Program-made: the position numbers and the translations under genes
Notes under the pieces: model-generated
Database searches by the model: none
Seen by the model: the letters and a program-made list of their open reading frames with translations, nothing else
What the model was told of the DNA's origin: nothing
Shown: positions 26,947 to 34,995 of the stretch, piece by piece
How the letters are laid out: each line of letters starts with the position of its first letter
Numbering within the stretch: the first letter of the stretch is position 1
Source of the DNA: Streptomyces sp. MNU76
GTDB taxonomy: Bacteria > Actinomycetota > Actinomycetes > Streptomycetales > Streptomycetaceae
NCBI RefSeq assembly: GCF_020982545.1
Contig: NZ_JAJKLK010000030.1
Location: 338,812-402,811, forward strand
Direction: 5' to 3'
Length of the DNA: 64,000 nucleotides

Positions 26947-28674
26947 TCAGTTGTCGTCCCGTGCCGGAGGCGTGAGCGGGATGGCGTCAGCCGGGCGGAC
27001 CAGAACCACGGTGCGGCGGGCCCGGGTAATTGCCACCCGCAGCAGGCGTCGCGCCTCGTCCGTGCGTTTGGCGTCCCACTCTGCGTCGAGGAGCCGGGAA
27101 CTGTAGGTTCCCTCGACGATGACGACGCCGTCGAATTCCTTGCCCTTCGAACGGTGGATGCTCATCAGGCTGACGTCTGCGGCTTCCTGCTGGGATCCGG
27201 TGAGGTACTCCTGGCCCAGGGCACGTCTGATCGCGGCGGCCGCGTCGGCGTAGGAGGTGGCGTCCCAGGCCCCGGCAAGCGTCCAGGCGAGCAGATCGGT
27301 CGCTTTGAGCAGGCGCAGCATCCGGACCTGCTTGAACAACTCGTCCAGTTCCGCGGCCCCGGTCAGCAGGGCGCGGGCTTTTTGCCAGTCGGATACGGGC
27401 TGTCCGCTGAGCCGGACGCCGGAGTCGTAGGCGTCGGCGAGTATTTTGGCGGTTTTCGCCCTGACGGTCTTTCCGTCGCGGACGGCGGTGATGGCGTTGT
27501 CGAGGGTCCGCACTGTGGCCCGGGCGCCGAGGGTGCCGTTGCTGTACTTGATGCGGTAGTAGTCGCCGACGGCCTGCAGCGTGCGGGTGAGGGCCTCTGC
27601 GCGGGTCAGGCCCGGCCATTCGAGGACGGACGCGACGACGTAGCCGGCAGCGGCTGAGAGCTCGGCGTCGAACACGAGGTCGTGCTCGACAGCGGGCAGC
27701 GCGTGCTCCCCGAGCCTGCCGGCGGTGGCGATCTTGTCCGAGATCCGGCCCAGGAAGGCGTTCTCCCTGGCGAGCACCGCGATCGTGGGCTGCCGACCCA
27801 GCTCCTCGGCAAGGTAGCGGCGCAGCGCGGTGACCGCGTAGTGGGCGTACGTTTCGACGGGCGGGCTGCCGTACGCGGTCGGGTAACGGATGCGTTTGAC
27901 GGCGTCCGGCAGAGTTTGGGCGGTGTTGCGCAGGACGGCGTTGGCGTAGTCGAGCAGGCCGCCCGAGGGACTGCGGTGGTTGTCGCCCGACAGGTCGAAG
28001 CGCCGCGGCTGCAGATACTCGACCGCGTAGTGGATGCGTCGGGCATCCACGCCGGGGACGTAGTCGTAGATCCGCTGGTCCGGATCGGCCAGGCAGATCA
28101 CCCTCGAGTTCGCGCTGAACATCTTCACCGCCCGCCACTGGTCGGTGCTGGTGTCCTGGAACTCGTCGACGATGACGGTCGGATACATGTCCGCGTATAG
28201 GTTGCGGACGGCCCTGCTCTTCTCCATCAGGGTGGCGGCCGCGGGGGCGAGCTCGTCGAAGACATACCGGCCCTGGCCGGCCAGCCGGCGACGCTCCTCG
28301 GGCCAGTCGCCGTCGAAGTCGGCACGCAGGCGCTTCTCCCGGTCGGGAGTGATGAACGCGGCCGGCACTCCGGTGAGTAGACGTCCGTGGCTGCGCACGA
28401 GGTCCATGAAGAAGGCGTGGAAGGTACGGATTTCCAGCAGGTCCTGGGCGCGCTGCGGCAGGACGGCGTTCATGCGCTCGCTGATCTGCAGGACTGCGGC
28501 CCGCGAGAAACTCAGGAAGAGCACCCGTTGGCCCGGCTCGAGAGCGTCCAGGTATTCCTTTGTGGCCAGCAGGGCGATGGTGGTCTTGCCGCTGCCGGGC
28601 CCGCCCTCGATGAGGAGATGTCCTGGTGTGCGGAGGATCTCCAGGCGCTTGTCGTCAAGCAGCATCCGTTGCAC
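26947..28674 (-). CDS. gajB: Gabija protein GajB (UvrD-like SF1 helicase)
   Basis: 575 residues from GTG 28674, which has GGAGG five bases upstream and overlaps the end of gajA. Walker A is EGGPGSGKTT (23-32). Motif II is VIVDEFQDTS. Later motifs include SIHRSKGKEFDGVVIVEG and LLRVAITRARR. The short UvrD-like form directly after an OLD nuclease gene is the defining arrangement of Gabija. In known systems GajB senses nucleic-acid damage or ssDNA and activates the GajA complex. Here gajB looks intact but its partner is disrupted by an IS, so the system is probably silent unless the IS excises. Confidence 0.9.
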   Translation of the reverse strand: MQRMLLDDKRLEILRTPGHLLIEGGPGSGKTTIALLATKEYLDALEPGQRVLFLSFSRAAVLQISERMNAVLPQRAQDLLEIRTFHAFFMDLVRSHGRLLTGVPAAFITPDREKRLRADFDGDWPEERRRLAGQGRYVFDELAPAAATLMEKSRAVRNLYADMYPTVIVDEFQDTSTDQWRAVKMFSANSRVICLADPDQRIYDYVPGVDARRIHYAVEYLQPRRFDLSGDNHRSPSGGLLDYANAVLRNTAQTLPDAVKRIRYPTAYGSPPVETYAHYAVTALRRYLAEELGRQPTIAVLARENAFLGRISDKIATAGRLGEHALPAVEHDLVFDAELSAAAGYVVASVLEWPGLTRAEALTRTLQAVGDYYRIKYSNGTLGARATVRTLDNAITAVRDGKTVRAKTAKILADAYDSGVRLSGQPVSDWQKARALLTGAAELDELFKQVRMLRLLKATDLLAWTLAGAWDATSYADAAAAIRRALGQEYLTGSQQEAADVSLMSIHRSKGKEFDGVVIVEGTYSSRLLDAEWDAKRTDEARRLLRVAITRARRTVVLVRPADAIPLTPPARDDN

Positions 28675-30376
28675 GGCCACCTCCGTCCTGGCTCGGCTCC
28701 TTGGCCTCGGGCTCGTCGGCCGACGAGGACGCGCGCAGGTCGAGGTCGATGTCGAGGAGGAAGTCCGCAAGGCTCGCCGGCAGGTCGGCCCGGTGCTGGC
28801 ACAGGCCGACCAGCAGCGCTGCGTAGTCGGGCTTGCGCTTGGTCAGCACCGCGCGGGTCAGTTTCCGGACCGTCTCGTCGGTGTCCTCGGTGCCGAGCGC
28901 ACCGGCCTCCCGAGGGTAGTCCGGCCGCCCCGCCGCCTCGCCGAGGAACCGGCGCTGGATCGGCACCGGAACCTCTGCGGCCAGCAGCGCCTCCACCCCG
29001 CTGTAGGCGATGGGCCGGTAGAGGGTGAAGTCGCCGGTCTTCGCGGCGAGTTCGTCGGCGAACGGTTTGTCGGGGGTGTCGTGGATGCCGTAGACGCGTT
29101 TGCCCATCGCCTTGAACAAAGGTGCGAAGAGCGGCACGGACACATCGTTGCCTGCGTCGAAGACACTGACGCCGGCGAGGTCGATGTGCAGGTAGTCCTT
29201 CAGCGACGAGTCCTCGGCCTGGTCCAGGACGTCAGAGATGACGGGCATCAGCGCAGCCTCCGTGGCGCCCTCCACGACGAGGACTGCCCGGGCCAGGACC
29301 GCCTCGGCGAACTGCCTCCGGTTCTGCGTGTACCGCTTGGGCTTGAATCCGTCGGGGAGGGTGATGCCCGCGCTGGTCATCGCACCCTCCGCGGTGCGGT
29401 CCAGGACGACGATCCGGTCCGGAGAGAACCGCTCGATCACATACGGCGAGTGGGACGTCACGATCACCTGCCCCATGTTGCGGACCACGTGATCGACCAG
29501 GCGGCGCTGCGCGTGCGGGGGCAGCGCGATCTCCGGCTCCTCCATCGCGAAGATGACGGACTTCTCGCCCTTCAACTCCGCGATATAGGTGAGCAGGGCA
29601 AAGACCAGCAAGTTCAACGACCCGGTGCTCAGGCGGTTGAACGGGACGCCATGGGTTCCCGGCTGGGTGGCGATGAACAGACGCAGCACCTCGCGCAGAT
29701 GCTCACGCGTCAGCTCCGAGACACGCGTGTCCACCGGATCGTCCGCCGAGGCCAGCGCGAGGAACTTCGCCACGCGGTCCCGCACCTCGCTCTGGATCTT
29801 GACGAAGCCCGAGCCGCCCGTGGCCACGGCAACCGACGCCACATCGGCCAGAGCCTTCTCCCACAACGGCCCCTGCGCCGTCTCCGCCTCCAAGCGCACG
29901 ATCGTGTCCAGCAGCGATCCCCGCTGAAACGTCAACGCCCGGTTCCCCGTGCGGTTGGGCCGCAGATACAGAAAGCCGCACAGCCGCTTGTCGTCCCGCT
30001 TGAACGGGACCAGACCGGCTCCCAGCCCGGTCAGCTCCCCGAAAAGATCATCGGCTTCACGCGTCGGGTGAGCAAAGAACGTCCCCCCGACAAAATCATC
30101 CTCCTCGGGATCGAAGCGTCCCAGGAACACCACCGGCAGAGCCCACTCGCCGGTTTCGGCGTCCGCCACCGCCGCAGGAACGGTATCCATGAAGTCCTGC
30201 ACACGCTCGTCCCACCGCCTCAGATGAGGACCGAACCGGCGCTGCGCCTCGGCAGACAGATCAGTCAGCACCGCCTCGATGCGGACCTCGGGGAGTTCTC
30301 CCTGGACCTCCTGGTAGCGCGCCGCATAGAAGTCGAACTCGTCGATGACGGGCCGACGCAGCATGCGCTCAGGCCC
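28655..30376 (-). pseudogene. gajA: Gabija protein GajA, C-terminal fragment (OLD nuclease)
   Basis: 573 codons downstream of the IS insertion. It contains the rest of the OLD-family ATPase (SVIFAMEEPEIALPPHAQRR, Walker B region; VIVTSHSPYVIERF) and the Toprim nuclease domain starting AVLVVEGATEAALMPVISDV. Rejoined with 31320-31457, less the IS and one TA, the frame is restored and gives about 619 residues, close to family length. Without the N-terminal 46 residues, including Walker A, this fragment cannot form an active ATPase. It overlaps gajB by about 20 bases. Confidence 0.9.
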
Positions 30377-30391
30377 TAGGGTGCGTTTCAG

Positions 30392-30421
30392 AAGTGGATC
30401 TTGATGTGTCAAGATCCACTT
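30392..30421 (+). promoter_or_regulatory. Hairpin directly before the transposase start
   Basis: A perfect 12-bp stem (AAGTGGATCTTG / CAAGATCCACTT) with a 6-base loop ends one base before the GTG start of the transposase. In many IS elements such a hairpin sequesters the start region in read-through transcripts from outside. That function is inferred here. Confidence 0.6.
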
Positions 30422-30422
30422 T

Positions 30423-31297
30423 GTGGGACGGCATGATCTGACGAATGCGCAGTGGGCGAAGCTGGAGCCCTTGCTCCCGGTCGGCAAGAAGCCTGGCCGG
30501 CCACCGGTGCACACCAAGCGGCAGTTGATAGACGGCATACGCTGGCGCACCCGCGCAGGTGCTCCGTGGCGGGACGTGCCCGAGCGGTACGGCCCGTGGG
30601 AAACGGTCTACGGCCTGTTCCGGCGCTGGCAGCGGGACGGCACCTGGCACCGCATCTTCGAGCAGCTCCAGGCCCGGGCCGACGCCGAGGGACTGATCAC
30701 CTGGGACGTCTCGGTGGACTCGACCATCGCCCGCGCCCACCAGCATGCGGCCGGTGCCCGCAAAAAGGGGATCTGCAGATCGAGCCGCCAGGCGGTGTGT
30801 TCACCGAGCCCGACGACCACGGGCTCGGACGGTCCCGGGGCGGGCTGACCACCAAGTTGCACCTGGCGGTCGAGCAGGCCCAGAAGCCGATGGCCCTGGT
30901 CATCACGGCCGGCCAGCGCGGGGACTCCCCACAGTTCCAGGTGGTCCTGGGCCGTATCCGGGTGCCCCGGCTCGGGCCTGGCCGCCCGCGCACCCGGCCG
31001 GACAAGGTGCGTGCCGACAAGGCGTACGGCTCCCGCGCGAACCGCACCTACCTGCGCAAACGTGGCATCCGCTGCACGATCCCGGAGAAGCGCGACCAGA
31101 TCGCCAACCGCAAGAAACGCGGTTCCCACGGCGGACGCCCGTGGAAGTTCGACAAGGACGACTACAAGCAGCGCCACGCAGTGGAGTGCGGAATCAATCG
31201 CCTGAAACGGCACCGTGCGGTCGCCACGAGATACGACAAGCTCGCCGTCCGTTACGAAGCGACGGTGCTGGTCGCAGCCATCAACGAGTGGCTGTGA
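30423..31297 (+). CDS. IS5-family transposase, two frames joined by -1 frameshift
   Basis: The first frame (30423-30848) encodes the N-terminal half with WDVSVDSTIARAHQHAAGA, containing the first catalytic Asp. The second frame, from about 30765 to 31297, encodes the remainder (GDSPQFQVVLGRI, and the Glu region HAVECGINRLKRHR). They overlap at GCAAAAAGGGG (near 30757), a typical slippery run for -1 frameshifting. This two-frame form is normal for the IS427 group, so I treat it as functional. Confidence 0.85.
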
Positions 31298-31319
31298 CCA
31301 GCACTTTCAAAACGCACCC

Positions 31320-31457
31320 TAGGACGAGATCGAGGGCCTCGCAGACGGTGGACTTGCCGACGCTGTTGGCGCCCACCAGCAACGACTGGTCGTCCAGCAG
31401 CACCGTGCCGCTGCTGACTCCCCGGAAATTACGCAGCGCCAGCCGCCGTACCTTCAT
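31320..31457 (-). pseudogene. gajA: GajA N-terminal fragment with Walker A
   Basis: 46 codons: a typical OLD/SMC-like start, MKVRRLALRNFRGVSSG, then Walker A GANSVGKST (29-37), then the IS. ATG 31457 is used because it matches the family's usual start; the longer frame upstream has no family features. GGAG lies about 12 bases upstream. The Gabija promoter should be just beyond 31457. Confidence 0.88.
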
Positions 31458-32034
31458 GCGCCCCGTCTCCCCACGGCCCCAAAGAGGAAGCCGTCCACGG
31501 CTCTGCCGTACCGCGGCCCCTCCGCTAACGCCGGCCTTCTCCAATTTTGTCCCCGCATGACCGGCGCAGACAGATTCTAGCCACCGGCATTGCACCGCCC
31601 CCTCCCGTTATCTGACGGGCCGAACCAGGAGAGGAAACGAACCTGGCTCAGAACGCGAACCGGCCTGGCGAGCCGCGCCCTTCCACGCGGTGACCCGCCA
31701 CTCGGGCTCCTCGACGCTGGTCACCGAGGCCTGGCACGGTGGCGGCCTGCGCGAAGACCGCCAAGCCCCTGCGCTGCTGCACAGTGCATCGGCCGTTCGG
31801 TGCGGTCTGACATCGGGGTGGATGGCACACGGTGAGGCCGGGCCGGTCTCCAGGGGCGACGGGCATGGACCGATCGCGGCGCATCGTGCACCGGCAACCT
31901 GCCGTGCAGCCTTGGGCCCTGCACAGCTTCTTCCGTAGGTATGCCGCCCGGTACTGCCCCTGTTTCGAAGGCGTCAGCCCGCACTGACGCCTTCGAAACG
32001 ACGACCTCGTCCGGCAGGCCATACGTCAGTTTCC
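31458..32034. other. Non-coding interval upstream of Gabija
   Basis: About 580 bp with no convincing gene. Short frames on both strands lack ribosome-binding sites and family resemblance. It probably contains the gajA promoter and mobile-element debris. Confidence 0.4.
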
Positions 32035-32640
32035 CTAGGCGTCCTCGATGGCTCCGGCGTTGATCAACGCCACGCGTAGTGCCTCCGCTCGAGGCTGCCG
32101 TCGGCCGGGCTCGCGGCATACAGGCTGGCCACGCGCCAGATGACCCGCCTGCGGCGGTGGCCGCCGACAGAGGCGTGGTTGAGGATGATCGCGGCGATGC
32201 GCAGGGCGGTGGGGAGCCGGGGAGCGGGCCGCGCGTTGGGCGACGGGGCGGGTGTCCGACAGGCCGGGCTGCCGGTCGATGGTGGCCGTGGTGAGTTCCA
32301 GCCAGGTGTCCTGGTCGATGACGTCCGCGGTGGCGAACCGTCCCGCACCAGACAGGGCGCCGGCCGGCAGGCCCGAGTCGAGGGCGGTGCGCCAGAGGGT
32401 GACCGCCCGCTCGGGTACCCCCGCCTCGGCCGTGCGGCCGGTTTGGGTGGCGAGCAGGAACAGCATCCGGGAGACGGTGTGCTCTCCGCCTGCACGGTTG
32501 GCGAGCCCGGTGAGGCATTACTCGGCGGGGCCGAGCCGCTCGCCTTCCGCAAGCAGCGCGTGGAAGATCCGGACGAGAATCCCATCGGCTCCCGGGCGAG
32601 TGCGGGGCGTGCGGTTGCGCGATGGCGTGACGGCGAGGAT
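32035..32640 (-). pseudogene. C-terminal relic of a helical-repeat protein
   Basis: Three short stretches in different frames together match the C-terminal end of the large protein at 60247-63183. The pairs are LWRTALDSGLPAGALSGAGRF with IWRAALDAGLPAAALHGAGHF, then DQDTWLELTTATI with DEDTWLGLTAATI, and finally EALRVALINAGAIEDA with EALRIALINAGAIDDA. At least two frameshifts separate them. The upstream part of the gene is missing. Confidence 0.8.
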
Positions 32641-32999
32641 GAGCCCGCTGGAGACGACCCTGGTGGGGGATCCCCGGGGTCTACTCATGGACGAAGGGCC
32701 TGAGGATTTCGCACGAGTCGATTCCGCGCGCGCGAAACGTCGCTGACGCCAACGGGTTTCGGGAACCGGTGGCGTGATCGGCGTATGCCGGCCGGTGTGG
32801 TGCGGAAACCGGCTGCTCCGTCAACTCCGCGCGTCACGTCACCGCCCCCCGGGTGGACATGCCAGCCGTCATCCGGGGGCTGCTCTCGGCCTCGTCCTGC
32901 AGGCGTGGCCTGGGTGAACCGTTGTGGTCAGTGGGAGGTGTCGGCTGTTCCCGGTCGCAGCATTTCCGGCATGCGGTTGAGTGCTTCGGCGGTCCGGGC
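32641..32999. other. Interval without recognisable gene
   Basis: Roughly 360 bp between the helical-repeat relic and the Tn3 transposase relic. It may hold the deleted 5' end of the transposon. I could not find a convincing 38-bp Tn3 terminal repeat by eye. Confidence 0.35.
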
Positions 33000-34428
33000 C
33001 TCCTGTTCCTCTTTCGGCAGTCGCCGAGCGCAAGTCCGGCGCGATCCGGCTCACGGCGGCCGAGGCCCAGCCCGAGCCGCGCAACCTGCGCAGGATCAAG
33101 GCCGAGGTACAGAGGCGATGGGGCATCGTGCTGCTCGTCGACATGCTCAAGGAAGCCGTGCTGCGGACCGGCTGCCTGGACGCGGTCACCTCCGTCTCCG
33201 GCGGCGGCAGCCTCTCGCCGGAGGTCCTGGCCGAACGGCTGCTGTTGGTCATCTACGCGTACGGCACGAACACCGGGATCAAGGCCGTGGCGTCCGGTGG
33301 CCACGGCCACACCGAGGACGAACTGCGCTACGTACGCCGCCGCTACCTGTCGGCGGAGGCCGCTCGCGCCATCGCTATCCAGATCGCGAACGCCACCTTC
33401 GCCGCCCGCAGCACCGAGTTGTGGGGTCAGGGCTCGACCGCGGTCGCGTCCGACTCCACCCACGTCCGTGCCTACGACCAGAACCTCTTCACCGAGTGGC
33501 ACTCGCGCTACGGCGGCCGCGGGTGCTTATCTACTGGCACGTGGAGAAGAAGTTGCTGGCCATCCACTCCCAGCTGATCAACTGCACCGCCTCCGAGGTC
33601 GCCGCGATGATCGAGGGCGCCATGCGGCACGGAACCACCATGGACGTCGAGGCCAACTACACGGACTCGCATGGCCAGTCGGAAATGGGGTTCGGCATCA
33701 CGAGGCTGCTGAACTTCGACCTGCTGCCGAGGATCAAGCGGATCAACAAGGTGAAGCTGTACCGGCCTGTGGCCGGCGAACCGGACGCCTACCCACAGCT
33801 GACCCCGGCACTGACCCGGCCGATCCGCTGGGAACTCATCGCCCAGCAGTACGACCAGATGATCAAGTACGCGACCGCGATCCGTACCCGCACTGCGTCC
33901 ACGGAGGCGATCCTGCGGCGCTTCACCCGCAACGCCTCCCACCCCACCTACGCGGCGATGCTGGAGGTCGGCCGCGCCCAGAAGACCGTCTTCGTGGCCC
34001 GCTACCTCCGGCTGCGGGACCTCCAGAGGGAGATCGAGGAGGGCCTGAACGCGATGGAGTCCTCCAACGGCGCCAACTCCGTGATCGCCTATGGCAAGGG
34101 CGGGGAGATCGCCTCGAACCGGCGTGACGAGCAGGAGATGTTCGTCCTGTGCCTGCGAATTCTGCAATCGGCCCTGGTCTACGTGAACACCCTGATGCTC
34201 CAGGACGTTCTCGGCGAGCCGGAGGGGGCCGACCTGCTCACGCCCGCCGACCGGCGCGGCCTGACCCCGCTGTTCTGGTCCCACGTACGCCCGTACGGGG
34301 AGGTGAACCTCGACATGGACGCACGCCTGAGCCTCACCGCACACACCGTACCCGGCCCCCGCGCGTCGACGGAGAGCGCCGTACTCGACGAAAGCACGGA
34401 CAGTGGGGTCGCGTCTCTGGTGAAGTGA
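33000..34428 (+). pseudogene. Tn3-family transposase, truncated and frameshifted
   Basis: The C-terminal catalytic half of a Tn3-type transposase. The first part (QPEPRNLRRIKAEVQRRWGI…AVASDSTHVRAYDQNLFTEW) is in one frame. After HSRYGGRG (near 33520) the match continues in another frame (VLIYWHVEKKLLAIHSQL…EANYTDSHGQSEMGFG) to the stop at 34428. One missing G explains the shift. A full transposase is near 1000 residues; about half is absent at the N-terminus. A Tn3-like serine resolvase lies 3 kb downstream on the same strand, so the NB-ARC gene between them may be transposon cargo. Confidence 0.85.
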
Positions 34429-34495
34429 CGGGTTGAAGGCACTGATGCCGTGCGCCCTGCATGGCGGGGCAGATCTCTCAACAGGAAGGGCGAGG

Positions 34496-34995
34496 ATGCT
34501 ACCGGAGGCAATGATCGCGCTGGCCGCGGCGGGGGGCACTGCGGTGGTGCAGGCCGCAACCACGGACGCGTGGACCGGGCTCCGCCTGCGGGTGGCCCGG
34601 TGGTTCGGCCGCGGGGACCAGCAACGCGAGAACGCCGAACTGGAGCGCCTCGACCGGACCGCCTCGACCGGACCGCGGGCGAACTGGAGTCAGCCACATC
34701 CTCCGGGCTGGCCGAGGCGGAGCGGGCACGTGTCCGCCACGAGGCGGGCTGGCAGGCCCGCATCGAGACGCTGCTGGAGAACCTGGCCGATGCGGAGCGC
34801 TCTCAGGCCGCCGAGGAACTCCAGGCGTTGCTCGCCCAGCACACCTCCCAGGGCGGCGTGTCGGCCGACCGGGGGGGCCTGGCCGTGGACGGCAACGTGG
34901 ACATCCGTGCCGAGGGCGGCTCGATCGCCGCCGGCGTCGTTCATGGGGGTGCGCGTATCGGCCCCCCTCCGGCGCCCGGTCCGTCCCGGGGCTGA
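34496..34995 (+). pseudogene. Small companion gene of NB-ARC protein, frameshifted
   Basis: ATG 34496 follows AGGAAGGG. The first 50 residues (MIALAAAGGTAVVQAATTDA…LRVARWFGRGDQQ) and the last 110 (AEAERARVRHEAGWQARIET… ending in VAVDGNVDIRAEGG-like sequence and GPPPAPGPSRG) are in different frames. The break is a perfect 14-bp tandem duplication, CCTCGACCGGACCG twice, around 34650. Removing one unit restores a protein of about 160 residues. Similar small proteins with an N-terminal helix and a Gly/Ala-rich tail commonly precede NB-ARC/TPR genes in Streptomyces, from memory. Function unknown. Confidence 0.65.

Larger units (their letters stand above)
30379..31319 (+). mobile_element. IS5-family element (IS427-like), 941 bp, in gajA
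   Basis: Terminal repeats read GGGTGCGTTT at both ends, and a 2-bp TA duplication flanks the element (30377-30378 and 31320-31321). Both fit the IS427 group of the IS5 family. The insertion falls after codon 46 of gajA. The element is in the opposite orientation to gajA and has one transposase gene in two frames. Confidence 0.9.

Noticed and set aside
30423..30848. Transposase of the gajA IS as a pseudogene
   Set aside because: The two frames overlap at an A5G4 slippery run typical of programmed frameshifting in this IS group, so the break is probably normal.
31590..32030. Short frames between Gabija and the helical-repeat relic
   Set aside because: None has a ribosome-binding site, coding bias or recognisable family; overlapping frames on both strands are expected at this GC content.
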